DNA of 20,638 nucleotides, taken from NCBI GenBank assembly GCA_964394585.1, contig CAYMYI010000072.1, forward strand, positions 1 through 20,638. The letters run 5' to 3'. The notes beneath the pieces were generated by a model. It was not told the DNA's origin, did no database searches, and saw only the letters and a list, made by a program, of their open reading frames with translations. Position numbers and translations under genes: made by a program. Positions 1 to 8,458 of the stretch are shown here, piece after piece; within the stretch, counting starts at the first letter, position 1, and every line of letters starts with the position of its first letter. The DNA comes from CAYUJH01 sp964394585 (GTDB lineage: Bacteria > Bacteroidota > Bacteroidia > Cytophagales > Flammeovirgaceae).

Positions 1-2802
1 TTTCGCCACTGGCTCCCCTACCGGCAACTCTTTATGCTCAACCGCCTACCTCGGCGCATCTTATCGGCTTGTATTGCATTTAGTACCTATTTCACTGCCC
101 ACTGGGTCTATTTTCAAATAGAACAGCTATACCTTCATGGCAATATTTCGCTCGATATTAATCAATCGATACACTTCCAATTAGAACGGATTGCCGCTTT
201 TTTACTCTTTGTGCTAGTGGTAATCAGTTATTTTGCCGTAGTACATACCAGCGCTAAGCTACTGATGCATTTAGGCAAATCGCTGTACGATGTTACACTG
301 CACTTTATTATGGGCAGTTTAATCTACTACTCAGGAAGTTTGCTCTTAGGCATCGACGACCTGCTAATCTTCAACCTCAATGCCCTGTTTGTCTCGATAC
401 TTATGTTTTTAGGGATGCCGCAATCTTTAAACCGCACCGGTTATAAATCGCTGTTGTATCTGATCACCTGTTCGATTATTGGCGCATGTTTAGGAGCTTA
501 CGGCATTTATGTATTCGAACAAGAACGCGATATACGCGGCAAAGAACACTTCGCCAACCTATTGGTACTCAAACGCGATACCCTAGGAGAACTCTACATT
601 CGGGAAGTGATGGAAGCAATTCAATCCGATCAGTTCATCCAAAAGAAACTCGTAATGGGGCTGCCTTTTCGGAAAGAGCTCATTTCGCAGCGAATTAAAA
701 AAGTGCATATGCACGAATACTTAGAAAAGTACAATACAGAAATATTGTTATTTAACAGCGTAGGAACTCCTTTTTTCAATGAAGAAGAACGATACGAGAC
801 TTTGTACAATCAATTTAATCAAAAAGAGTTTTATACCGATTATCAGAATATTTTCTATTCGAACGAACTGAAACGAGAACGGAAGCAGTACATCAGTTTT
901 ATCCCTATCGAAGATGAAGAGCGCCGTGTTATAGGGCATATCGTACTGAATTTGCACTTAAAACGAATGATTCCCAATAGTATTAATCAGCCGTTTTTGG
1001 TAGATCGAAAATTCAAAGATGCTACCCTCTCCGAAGAGTACAGCTATGCCATTTATAATAATAGCGAGTTGGTCTATAGTTTTGGTGAGTTTGCCTACGA
1101 CAATACTTTCCTCAATCAGTTTATTCACGAGAAAGGCTTTCTATTACCCGAACTCGTAACCGATACGTACCATCACTTACGCATTAAGCGCGAAAACCAA
1201 GTAATTGTAGTTTCTTCTACGATCTATCCCGGAGGGCACATTTTAGCCAATTTTTCCTTTTTGTTTCTACTGTTAATTTTCACAATCCTTTCGGGGTATT
1301 TCGTGTATGGTCTTTCTCGGACGGCATATTATAACCTCACTTTTGCCACCAAAGTGCAGCTATACCTCAATTTAGCATTTTTTGTTCCCTTACTCATCGT
1401 CAGCATTATCACTATTAGTATTTTGAATAATACCAACGAACGCGAGACGCAATTTTACTTCTTAGAAAAAGCACGCAATGTTAGCGAAAGCGATAATTTG
1501 ATTTCCAGTTTTGCTGATTATAACAAAGGGAAAATTTCGCGCGACCAGTTGTTAATCGAAGTAGCCAGCGTCGCCGATTTCACACAATCAGATATTAACC
1601 TGTACGATCGTTCCGGGAAACTCTTAGTTACTTCACAAGACTACCTCTTCGAGCATAATCTGCTTTCAGAATATGTAAACCCTAAAGCACTCGCAGGAAT
1701 TGTGGCACAAAAACAGCGCAAAATGTTGCTTCCTGAAACACTAGGCAGTCTGAATTATAACACTGCCTACGTTGGGATACAATCGTACGAAACCGGCGAA
1801 GTAATGGGGATTGTGGGCATTCCGTTTTTTGGCGCTTCTTCGCGGTTCGAAAGCCAAATTATCGAAGTCCTGGCAACCATCGTGCAGGTATTCACCTTTC
1901 TGTTTATCATCTTAGTAGTGCTTTCGTATTTTTCTGCCAAATCGCTCATCCATCCAATCCGACTCATAACCCAAAAAATCCGACGAACTACCTTCCAGGA
2001 GCACAACGAGCCCCTCGACTACCACGCCGACGATGAGTTTGGCTTGCTTGCAGGAGAATACAACAAGATGATTATTAAACTCGAAGAAAGTAAAGAAGCC
2101 CTCGCTCATAGCCAAAAAGAAGCAGCATGGCGCGAAATGGCAAAGCAAGTAGCCCACGAAATAAAAAACCCTTTAACCCCTATGAAACTTACGTTGCAGC
2201 AATTGCAACGCCGCTTAGCCAGTGCCGAAGGCACGCAGCACCCGCTTAATATGCTATTAGAGCAAGTTGATATTTTAAGCGATATCGCCACTTCATTCGC
2301 TTCGTTTGCCAAAATGCCTATTCCTATTAGCGAAGAGTTTGAGATTGCCAATGTATTACGGAAAACGCTCGACCTACACGAAGTACACCGCGAGGTGGAA
2401 ATCATGGATGATATTCCAGAAGGAGATTTTTATGTATTAGGCGACTCGCAACTTATGCACCGCATTTTCACGAATTTATTACTCAATGGCATTCAATCAG
2501 TTCCCACAGATAAAAAAGCAAGACTCGAAGTATCGCTCACTCCATTATATCCGCAACGGATTTTGATAGAAATTAAAGACAATGGTACGGGTATCCCTGA
2601 GCATATACGCAACAAAATTTTCATGCCCAACTTTACTACTAAAACTACCGGTTCAGGTATTGGGCTCGCAGTAGCCAAACGGGGTATAGAACATTCCGGT
2701 GGGTCTATTTGGTTTGAAACGGAGCTTGATGAAGGCACTTCGTTTTATATTGAGTTTCCGCTTTGCGAGCAAAAACCTAAGAAATTAGCCATAAAGACAT
2801 AA
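1..2802 (+). CDS. NtrY-like multi-pass sensor histidine kinase (5' end outside window)
   Basis: This is a membrane-bound sensor kinase that should autophosphorylate on a histidine and pass the phosphate to a response regulator not present in the window. Residues are numbered from the ATG at 34, but the frame is open to base 1, so the true start probably lies upstream. Hydrophobic segments are seen near residues 9-27, 51-71, 88-106, 110-127, 138-160, 403-425, 443-464 and 611-634. They bracket two probable periplasmic regions, about 161-402 and 465-610. A HAMP-like linker follows at about 635-688. The H-box is QVAHEIKNPLTP with His708, the N-box has Asn818 (NLLLNGIQS), and the ATP-binding G boxes are DNGTGIP (849-855) and GSGIGLAVAKRG (from 873). 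The H-box and the NtrY-type HAMP-kinase order support the NtrY-like label. The signal and regulon are unknown. Kinase assignment is very secure; the subfamily less so. Confidence 0.93.
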   Translation, partial: FRHWLPYRQLFMLNRLPRRILSACIAFSTYFTAHWVYFQIEQLYLHGNISLDINQSIHFQLERIAAFLLFVLVVISYFAVVHTSAKLLMHLGKSLYDVTLHFIMGSLIYYSGSLLLGIDDLLIFNLNALFVSILMFLGMPQSLNRTGYKSLLYLITCSIIGACLGAYGIYVFEQERDIRGKEHFANLLVLKRDTLGELYIREVMEAIQSDQFIQKKLVMGLPFRKELISQRIKKVHMHEYLEKYNTEILLFNSVGTPFFNEEERYETLYNQFNQKEFYTDYQNIFYSNELKRERKQYISFIPIEDEERRVIGHIVLNLHLKRMIPNSINQPFLVDRKFKDATLSEEYSYAIYNNSELVYSFGEFAYDNTFLNQFIHEKGFLLPELVTDTYHHLRIKRENQVIVVSSTIYPGGHILANFSFLFLLLIFTILSGYFVYGLSRTAYYNLTFATKVQLYLNLAFFVPLLIVSIITISILNNTNERETQFYFLEKARNVSESDNLISSFADYNKGKISRDQLLIEVASVADFTQSDINLYDRSGKLLVTSQDYLFEHNLLSEYVNPKALAGIVAQKQRKMLLPETLGSLNYNTAYVGIQSYETGEVMGIVGIPFFGASSRFESQIIEVLATIVQVFTFLFIILVVLSYFSAKSLIHPIRLITQKIRRTTFQEHNEPLDYHADDEFGLLAGEYNKMIIKLEESKEALAHSQKEAAWREMAKQVAHEIKNPLTPMKLTLQQLQRRLASAEGTQHPLNMLLEQVDILSDIATSFASFAKMPIPISEEFEIANVLRKTLDLHEVHREVEIMDDIPEGDFYVLGDSQLMHRIFTNLLLNGIQSVPTDKKARLEVSLTPLYPQRILIEIKDNGTGIPEHIRNKIFMPNFTTKTTGSGIGLAVAKRGIEHSGGSIWFETELDEGTSFYIEFPLCEQKPKKLAIKT

Positions 2803-2997
2803 GGCTTCTCAGTTTCTCGTTTTTAGAGCATTATTTATATAGCTCGAAAATCAAACTCCTTTCCTACACACAAAATAATGGTTATCAGTTTTTTACATAA
2901 AAAATCACACTATTTATTTAAATACAGTAATGCCGATGGTATCTTTTTTAAAGAAAAAGTAGTTTTACAGCGTTAGTTACTTTATACCCACTGATGG
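2803..2997. other. 195-base gap between kinase and dehydrogenase
   Basis: This gap is A/T-rich and holds no ORF or RNA gene that I can support. It must contain the promoter of the dehydrogenase. The nearest partial match to the Bacteroidota -7 consensus is TAGTTTTA at about 2960, with one mismatch. No clear stem followed by a T-run was found for the upstream kinase gene. Confidence 0.5.
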
Positions 2998-3930
2998 ATG
3001 AAAGATTACCGAATTTTAACCTATGGTAGGCTCTCCCAGGAGTTTGCCGAGTACGCCAACTCCTTCGCTCAGTTGAAGTGCGTAGCGTTCTCTTCCAAAG
3101 AAGAAGTCATAAAACACCTCCCTGAGTTTAATGCTGTTGCCGGTTTCAACTTTTTAAAAGGACTCAACCTTACACACATAGAATGGCTGCATTGCTTTGT
3201 AGCAGGCGTAGATAGCTACCTAGCTCTCGGAAACTTACCCACTACTGTGCGTATTAGCCGAACTTCGGGGCATATGGGCCGAAAAATCGGGGAATACTGT
3301 TTGGCATATATTTTAAACGACCTCAAAAAGATTCCTTCCGTTGCGCAACTACAGAAAAAAGTCCATTGGGAGCAGCAACTCCTTCCCAATTTATATCAAA
3401 AAAAAGTGGTGATTTTTGGAACCGGATCTATTGGGGCAAGCATTGCCCACATGTTAGCACCTCTTGCTAAACAAGTAGTGGGGGTGAACCAATCGGGGCG
3501 GTTGGCACCTCACTTTCATAAAGTGATTGCTCTTTCACAGTTTCAGCGATTTGAGCACAGCGATTGCGATATCGTTATCAATGCGTTGCCCCTCACCCCG
3601 GAAACTACTTACTTCTTCTCCGAAGAGATTTTCCAAAAATTCCGCAATGCGCTCTTTATCAACATTGGGAGGGGAAAGAGTGTGGATGTCCCCGATTTAT
3701 TAAAAGCCATTCATGCCGAACACATTGCCCATGCCGTACTCGATGTGTTTGAAGAAGAACCACTGCCCGCCAATTCACCACTTTGGCTCAATCCGCATAT
3801 TACTATTACCCCACACCACTCTGGTGTAACCGATTGGGAAGATGTAAAAGAAAGTTTTCAGCGAGTGTACGAATCATTACGGCACGAAAAGCCCTCGCCG
3901 CTTTGGGTGAATAGGCAACGAGGGTATTAA
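2998..3930 (+). CDS. D-isomer-specific 2-hydroxyacid dehydrogenase, GhrA-like
   Basis: This 310-residue protein should be a cytoplasmic NAD(P)H-dependent reductase of 2-oxoacids such as glyoxylate, hydroxypyruvate or phenylpyruvate. The nucleotide-binding Rossmann motif GTGSIG is at 141-146. The family catalytic triad is present: Arg225 in NIGRGKSVD, Glu254 in FEEEPLP exactly 29 residues later, and His273 in TPHHSG. Length matches the GhrA-type branch, which is shorter than phosphoglycerate dehydrogenase and has no ACT domain. The start is the ATG at 2998; an overlapping ATG at 2994 in another frame stops after a few codons. It is separated by 195 bases from the kinase and converges on ctlX, so it is probably transcribed alone. 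The substrate cannot be read from the sequence. Confidence 0.9.
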   Translation: MKDYRILTYGRLSQEFAEYANSFAQLKCVAFSSKEEVIKHLPEFNAVAGFNFLKGLNLTHIEWLHCFVAGVDSYLALGNLPTTVRISRTSGHMGRKIGEYCLAYILNDLKKIPSVAQLQKKVHWEQQLLPNLYQKKVVIFGTGSIGASIAHMLAPLAKQVVGVNQSGRLAPHFHKVIALSQFQRFEHSDCDIVINALPLTPETTYFFSEEIFQKFRNALFINIGRGKSVDVPDLLKAIHAEHIAHAVLDVFEEEPLPANSPLWLNPHITITPHHSGVTDWEDVKESFQRVYESLRHEKPSPLWVNRQRGY

Positions 3931-3984
3931 TCTTTTATACGATGATAGCACTACTACAACTGCTCAACCGAGCGTTCTCCTGCT

Positions 3985-4965
3985 TTAATGAGTCATCTCT
4001 TCGGCGAGGGTAGAGCTTTCCGGTTTTCTCTTTTCTTCAAGATAGATTTCAGCCATCATACAGCGCGTTCCACCGCCTCCTAACGTCTCTATCGTATGAA
4101 TGGGGGTATGCAAAATGGTGTCGGTTTCTTCAATTAGTGCTTTTTGTTCGGGAGTAAATGCTTCGAAAGCTTGCTCAGACATCACTAAAATAAGCTCTTC
4201 TTTATCGTTTTCTACTTCGAGTACATTGCCACAAAACGCTTCCACTTGTTGCATGGAAATATCGATAAGTTTTTTGCCTGAGTTTTCAATTTTATGGCGT
4301 ACATAATTTCGTTCGGCTTCCGTTGCGATACACTCAAGGCACACTACCACAAAATGAGTCGCTACCGACATCATCACGTTAGTATGATAAATCGGTTTTC
4401 CGTTAGGTCCTACCGTATTGAACGAAACGATTTCGTAGTAGGTCAGTTCATTAAAACGTTGGAGTGGTTCGGGGTCGGTTCGGTTGGCTAACGCCGCATA
4501 GCAAATGGCATTTTGCTTATCGAGAATCATACTGCCCGTACCTTCAAGGTAGAGTCCTTCTTCTTCAAAATAGGTCAGGTCTACTTCCTCTTTAATGTCA
4601 AATACCTCTCCGATGAGATCTAAAATTCCTCTTCGCCGTTCCCAGCGGCGGTTTTGTCCGAGCAAGGGATAGAGTATCAATCTGCCATCGTAGTGTGTGG
4701 TAAACCAGTTGTTGGGGAAAATTGCATCGGGTTTGCGAGGTTCTACCGTATCGAACGCTACGAGTACATCTACCCCTGCGGCTTTGAGTTTTTCTACCAT
4801 GAGGTCGAACTCGGCGAGGGCTTCTTCTTGCACACTACCGCTTTTTTCCACCAACTCATTAAGAGGCGGTTTTTCGTGCTGAAAAGCGTTGTCTTTGGCA
4901 GTTACTTCGTTGTAACCAAAGGCAGCAGGGCGTACCATGAGAATGTGTCGAGTCGATTGTTTCAT
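3985..4965 (-). CDS. ctlX: CtlX-type amidinohydrolase (arginine deiminase superfamily)
   Basis: This 326-residue protein belongs to the guanidine-modifying (amidinotransferase) superfamily and resembles CtlX, described as a citrulline utilization hydrolase, more than true arginine deiminase. The superfamily landmarks are present: PDAIFPNNW with Asp80, LEGTGSM with Glu141, IYHTNV with His194, and the C-terminal nucleophile Cys302 in GGGGTRCMMAE. There is no signal peptide, so it should act in the cytoplasm. It converges on the dehydrogenase (54 bases between stops) and is divergent from the acyltransferase. No arginine or citrulline transport or catabolic genes lie beside it, so the substrate (citrulline, arginine or a related guanidine or ureido compound) is inferred from family resemblance only. 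The superfamily is certain and the specific name fairly likely. Confidence 0.85.
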   Translation of the reverse strand: MKQSTRHILMVRPAAFGYNEVTAKDNAFQHEKPPLNELVEKSGSVQEEALAEFDLMVEKLKAAGVDVLVAFDTVEPRKPDAIFPNNWFTTHYDGRLILYPLLGQNRRWERRRGILDLIGEVFDIKEEVDLTYFEEEGLYLEGTGSMILDKQNAICYAALANRTDPEPLQRFNELTYYEIVSFNTVGPNGKPIYHTNVMMSVATHFVVVCLECIATEAERNYVRHKIENSGKKLIDISMQQVEAFCGNVLEVENDKEELILVMSEQAFEAFTPEQKALIEETDTILHTPIHTIETLGGGGTRCMMAEIYLEEKRKPESSTLAEEMTH

Positions 4966-5040
4966 ATCATATTGTGTTATTTAGGTTAAGAATTCGGGCA
5001 ATGTAATTAAATCCCTCGAAGAGGAAAACCGTACAAACGT

Positions 5041-5048
5041 TAACTTTG
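5041..5048 (+). promoter_or_regulatory. Candidate -7 promoter element (TAnnTTTG) for the acyltransferase
   Basis: TAACTTTG is an exact match to the Bacteroidota -7 consensus. It lies 109 bases before the preferred ATG of the acyltransferase, which would leave a leader of about 100 bases. No TTTG-type -33 element is visible at the expected spacing, so this is a candidate only. Confidence 0.4.
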
Positions 5049-5157
5049 CAACCTTGATTTGGTTCAGAAAAACAACCGTGGTTTTTCAATTACGTTTTCC
5101 TCTGATTTTCAGAGCATTCTTTTTTTCTTACGCAAGAAAACTGCTGATAGGTTTCTC

Positions 5158-6033
5158 ATGAAAGCACTTCGTTTTTACCTCCTTCTTCCCATTTTATACA
5201 GTGTTTCTCTCCTTCCCTTTTGGGTGTTGTACCGAATTTCTGATTTTCTGAATTGGCTTTTATTTCGAGTGATTGGCTACCGAAAAGCGGTAATCGCCCA
5301 AAATTTGGCGCATAGCTTTCCGGAAAAAACCGAGGTAGAACGCGCCGCTATTGCTAAAAACTTTGCCGAATACTTTTGCGATACGTTGGTAGAAACCGTA
5401 AAAATGCTCACCATTTCGCAGCGTTCATTTTTGCAACGCTGTTATTTCGACGACCTCACCCTATTTGAAAAATACCATACCCAAGGGCAAAACCTCATTG
5501 TGGCAATGGGGCATTTCGGAAATTGGGAGTGGGGCAATTATGCTATGAGCCTCTCGAGTCCGTACCAACTATATGCCGTGTACAAGCCTTTGCAAGATCG
5601 CCACTTCGACCGCTTCGTTTATAACATGCGAGCTCGTTTTGGAGCGCTTCCTGTAGCAAAAAATGCAATTTTCCGTTTGATGGTGAAAGAACGAGACACG
5701 CTTTCGGTTACTGCCATGATTGCCGACCAAACACCGATTAAAGAAAATGCCTATTGGGTCGATTTTTTGGGGCAAGATACTGCCGTGTACATTGGTACTG
5801 AAAAGGTAGCCAAAAAACTCAACTACCCGGTGCTATTTGCCAGCATTCGGCGGGTGAAACGCGGGCATTATCGCATTGGACTAGAAGAACTTTTTGCCCA
5901 ACCGAAACACACCGAAGAGGGAGAAATCACCCAAAAGCACACGGCTGTGCTAGAACGGGAAATTCGGGCGATGCCTCATACGTGGTTGTGGTCGCATAAG
6001 CGTTGGAAGCACAAACGCCCTGTTCAGCCCTGA
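5158..6033 (+). CDS. Lysophospholipid/lipid A acyltransferase, LpxL/HtrB family
   Basis: The product is an inner-membrane acyltransferase that probably adds a secondary acyl chain to lipid A or a related lipid. From the ATG at 5158 it has 291 residues, the usual length in this phylum. It starts with a hydrophobic segment (residues about 6-38) that anchors it. The catalytic H-x4-D/E motif is HFGNWE, His119 to Glu124, followed by a C-terminal part rich in Arg and Lys as expected for the cytosolic face. The reading frame extends upstream to a TTG at 5059, but those 33 residues lack family similarity and lie directly behind a likely promoter, so I prefer the ATG at 5158. It is divergent from ctlX. 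It could instead be an ornithine- or glycolipid-modifying acyltransferase of the same family. Confidence 0.9.
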   Translation: MKALRFYLLLPILYSVSLLPFWVLYRISDFLNWLLFRVIGYRKAVIAQNLAHSFPEKTEVERAAIAKNFAEYFCDTLVETVKMLTISQRSFLQRCYFDDLTLFEKYHTQGQNLIVAMGHFGNWEWGNYAMSLSSPYQLYAVYKPLQDRHFDRFVYNMRARFGALPVAKNAIFRLMVKERDTLSVTAMIADQTPIKENAYWVDFLGQDTAVYIGTEKVAKKLNYPVLFASIRRVKRGHYRIGLEELFAQPKHTEEGEITQKHTAVLEREIRAMPHTWLWSHKRWKHKRPVQP

Positions 6034-6090
6034 ATTATTTGATGAGTATATGCGTTTACAGAAAGTTGTTCAATCAAATTTTTCAGAATT

Positions 6091-6270
6091 ATGAACCCCA
6101 AAAACACTACCGGGAGCGAGCGCCACGATTGGGCAATCGTTCAGAAAAAAATGACCCAGAAAACGGTGGTCAACAAGAAAAAGAAAGCCCAAAAGGGCTA
6201 TCGGAAACACAAAGGCAGCTGGAAAGAACAGTTGCCTTTTTTGTTGAATGGGGTTCCGGTTATACAGTAA
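6091..6270 (+). CDS. Possible 59-residue lysine-rich small protein (doubtful)
   Basis: An ATG-started frame of 60 codons including its TAA lies 57 bases after the acyltransferase stop. It overlaps the last 11 bases of the convergent glutamate-synthase-like gene. The product would be strongly basic, with a KKKK run near residues 29-32, Tyr37-Arg-Lys-His, and a hydrophobic C-terminus (QLPFLLNGVPVIQ). I recognise no family. Against it, two terminator-like hairpins lie inside this frame (6187-6200 and 6212-6240), and the lysine codons fall in an A-rich tract that reads as a T-rich terminator tail on the other strand. It may simply be intergenic sequence without stops. Conservation in relatives would decide. 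Confidence 0.3.
   Translation: MNPKNTTGSERHDWAIVQKKMTQKTVVNKKKKAQKGYRKHKGSWKEQLPFLLNGVPVIQ
6187..6200 (-). terminator. Short hairpin with T-rich tail, downstream of the glutamate-synthase-like gene
   Basis: Read on the minus strand, AGCCC-TTTT-GGGCT is followed by TTCTTTTTCTTG. The stem is only five pairs but GC-rich, and the tail is T-rich. It lies about 60 bases beyond the stop of the minus-strand gene and may act as a backup to the larger hairpin at 6212-6240. Confidence 0.4.
6212..6242. terminator. Hairpin terminator between acyltransferase and glutamate-synthase-like gene
   Basis: The arms AAAGGCAGCTG (6212-6222) and CAGTTGCCTTT (6230-6240) pair over 11 positions with one G-T pair, around a 7-base loop. 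On the plus strand the stem runs into a short T-tract (to 6242). On the minus strand it starts 20 bases after the stop at 6260 and is followed by GTGTTT. It could serve both convergent genes. Confidence 0.5.
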
Positions 6271-7888
6271 CGCCGATGCTTTGTGGCCCTGCCCCTAAAT
6301 ATTCGCATTGCTTAAAAGCTTGCATACTTTCGAAAGGAACTACAACTTTATCGTACCCATATGCTTCGCGCAGGGTATGAGTCTGGTTATTATCGCCCAT
6401 GCTCACGTCTACATCGTCCATCGTAATTTGGCAAGGGTGTTCGTAACCACAAGCATGGGTAATTTCTAGCATTTCTTTCCGAAATGTACGAATGTAATGG
6501 AAAAAGCGCACCGCCTTATTGTTAGGATCGAGGCCTGAGGCGAGCCATTTATTTTGGGTAGCCACTCCTGCCGGACAGGTGTTGGTATGGCACGATTGCG
6601 CCTGGATACACCCAATCGACATCATAGCTTCGCGCGCAACATGGATGGCATCGGCACCCATTGCAACAGCTTTAAGAGCATCGGCAGGGAAACCCAATTT
6701 TCCTGAGGCTATAAAAAAGATATCTTTTGCTATCCCTTTTGATGCAAATAACCGATACACATTCCGGAATGCATATACAAACGGCAGCGACACGTGGTCG
6801 GCAAACGAATGTGGTGCAGCTCCGGTGCCTCCTTCCCCTCCATCAACGGTGATAAAATCAGGGCCTTCGTTACGGATAAGCATTCGGTCGGCAAGTTCTT
6901 CCCACATTTGCATTTTACCTACAGCCGCTTTGATGCCTACGGGTAAGCCCGTTGCCTCTGCAATGGTTTCGATAAACGAGATCATCTCGTCAATGGATTT
7001 AAAGGTACGATGGTAAGCCGGAGAAATCACATCTTTTCCGAGAGGAACCCCTCGAATCTTAGCAATTTCTGGGGTAATTTTCGCGGCGGGTAAAACGCCC
7101 CCTTTTCCAGGTTTTGCTCCTTGAGAAAGCTTAATTTCAATGGCTCGCACAAAGGGATTTTCGCGTGTAAGGGCAACGAGTTTTTCGAGCGAAAAGTCTC
7201 CATCTTCAGTACGGCAGCCAAAGTAGCCCGTTCCGATGTGGAACATTACATCGGCGCCATGGGTATGGTACGGAGAAAGCCCTCCTTCGCCAGTGTTGTG
7301 ATAACATCCAACCAGTTTGGCTCCTTTATTTAGTGCCGTAACGGCTTGTGCGGAAAGTGAACCAAAGCTCATGGCAGAAATATTCACCATAGAATATGGC
7401 CGAAACGGACGATGTCGGTGGTGTCGTAACCCGATTACTTTGGCACATGGCAAGAAAAAGGGGTCTTCGAAATTGATATGCCCTTCTTCAACTCTAAATG
7501 GGAATAAACTTGGGTTGATGAAGATATGACCGGGATTGTAGAGGTCTTTATCGGTTCCGAACCCCTCGTAATTGTTTTCACGTTTCGAGGAAGCGTATAT
7601 CCATGAACGCTGGCTGCGATTGAAGGGCAACTCTTCGCGATTATTCGCTACAATGTACTGCCGTAGCTCAGGCCCTATTTTTTCGAGTAAGTAGCGCAAG
7701 TGCCCTACTACAGGGAAGTTGTGTTTAATCGTTTGCCGCTTATTGCGTACATCTCGGATAGCAACGATTATTAAAAAAAGAAAGAAGAAAAAAATGGAGT
7801 AGAACCCCCAATGCATCGATTCAACCCATACGATAAAATGTTCCCAAGCGGTTAAATCGCGGATAATTTCATTTTCAAGTTCTTCCAT
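6260..7888 (-). CDS. Membrane-anchored FMN-binding glutamate synthase-like protein
   Basis: This 542-residue protein has the FMN-binding synthase domain of the glutamate synthase large subunit. N-terminally it carries a single membrane segment (about residues 28-44, very Phe-rich), followed by a soluble domain. Landmarks are MSFGSLSAQA (173-182), SQGAKPGKGGVLP (255-267), the flavin/phosphate-site region TVDGGEGGTGAAPHS (347-361), and a 3Fe-4S cluster motif C-x5-C-x4-C at Cys427, Cys433 and Cys438. There is no N-terminal class II glutaminase domain and no C-terminal beta-helix domain. No GltD-like NADPH subunit is nearby. The family is often annotated as 'FMN-binding glutamate synthase family protein', but the reaction and electron donor are unproven. 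It is transcribed toward the acyltransferase, with hairpins after its stop. Confidence 0.92.
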   Translation of the reverse strand: MEELENEIIRDLTAWEHFIVWVESMHWGFYSIFFFFLFLIIVAIRDVRNKRQTIKHNFPVVGHLRYLLEKIGPELRQYIVANNREELPFNRSQRSWIYASSKRENNYEGFGTDKDLYNPGHIFINPSLFPFRVEEGHINFEDPFFLPCAKVIGLRHHRHRPFRPYSMVNISAMSFGSLSAQAVTALNKGAKLVGCYHNTGEGGLSPYHTHGADVMFHIGTGYFGCRTEDGDFSLEKLVALTRENPFVRAIEIKLSQGAKPGKGGVLPAAKITPEIAKIRGVPLGKDVISPAYHRTFKSIDEMISFIETIAEATGLPVGIKAAVGKMQMWEELADRMLIRNEGPDFITVDGGEGGTGAAPHSFADHVSLPFVYAFRNVYRLFASKGIAKDIFFIASGKLGFPADALKAVAMGADAIHVAREAMMSIGCIQAQSCHTNTCPAGVATQNKWLASGLDPNNKAVRFFHYIRTFRKEMLEITHACGYEHPCQITMDDVDVSMGDNNQTHTLREAYGYDKVVVPFESMQAFKQCEYLGAGPQSIGVTV

Positions 7889-8019
7889 TTTTAAAGGCTT
7901 CTAAGTAAACAATGGTGTGGGGTCGGGCTGTTTAATAATAGAGTAGTTTAAAATGCTATCCTATCACTTTTTAAGTTACTCAATTTTAGTTCATAATACA
8001 CTTTAAAAACCTGTAAATT

Positions 8020-8253
8020 ATGTGGAAAGAAGAAGACAATCAGTTAAAAGCAATTTTTGAATTTAATGACTTCACCGAGGCATTTGGGTTTATGGCACAA
8101 GTTGCCCTTATTGCCGAAAAGATGGACCACCACCCCAACTGGTCGAATGTATATAACCGTGTGGAAATTAACCTCACTACACACGATGCTGGCAACACCG
8201 TTACGGGGAAAGACCGCGAACTTGCTAAAAAAATTGAAGCCTTACTTAAATAA
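8020..8253 (+). CDS. Pterin-4a-carbinolamine dehydratase
   Basis: This 77-residue protein dehydrates 4a-hydroxytetrahydrobiopterin, recycling the pterin cofactor used by aromatic amino acid hydroxylases. The family signature is clear: EKMDHHPNWSNVYNRVEI (residues 33-50) with the paired active-site histidines, then His54 after Leu-Thr-Thr, and an Asp in TGKD near the C-terminus. The length is somewhat short for the family (usually about 95-110) but includes all signature positions, so the protein lacks only N-terminal residues. The start ATG at 8020 follows an A/T-rich stretch. No phenylalanine hydroxylase gene is in the window. It stands alone between the divergent glutamate-synthase-like gene and cdaA, 205 bases upstream of cdaA. 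Confidence 0.88.
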   Translation: MWKEEDNQLKAIFEFNDFTEAFGFMAQVALIAEKMDHHPNWSNVYNRVEINLTTHDAGNTVTGKDRELAKKIEALLK

Positions 8254-8458
8254 TCGCTTGCCATTGCCTGAATAGCCCCTCGCCTTTTTTTAAGAGCTTA
8301 TGTGTAATGCTGAATTTCAAAGAGAAAATACGGGGGTTTATTTGGGCAATTAATTTTTATAAAATCATAAAAGATAGTTTTTTATTCTGTTACGCACCAA
8401 TGCCGCCTAGAGTGTGTCCGTTATAATAACACAGTTCTACAGTATTATTTAGTGAGGT
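8254..8458. other. 205-base gap before cdaA
   Basis: This is A/T-rich non-coding sequence between the pterin dehydratase and cdaA. It has a CCTCGCC-T7 stretch near 8279-8292, but I see no stem before it good enough for a terminator. An A/T-only inverted repeat near 8355-8372 is weak. No exact TAnnTTTG element was found before cdaA. Confidence 0.45.

Noticed and set aside
3962..3973. Small inverted repeat GCTC-AACC-GAGC between the dehydrogenase and ctlX stops
   Set aside because: It has only four pairs and no T-run on either strand; too weak to call a terminator.
4654..4989. A 111-codon plus-strand frame opposite ctlX
   Set aside because: It is antisense to the well-conserved ctlX coding region and has no family resemblance.
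6519..7016. A 165-codon frame on the plus strand opposite the glutamate-synthase-like gene
   Set aside because: It has no recognisable motif and lies fully antisense to a gene with clear FMN and Fe-S signatures; a shadow of the codon use of the real gene.
8355..8372. A/T-only inverted repeat before cdaA
   Set aside because: Low-complexity A/T sequence forms such repeats by chance; there is no GC stem or conserved riboswitch feature.
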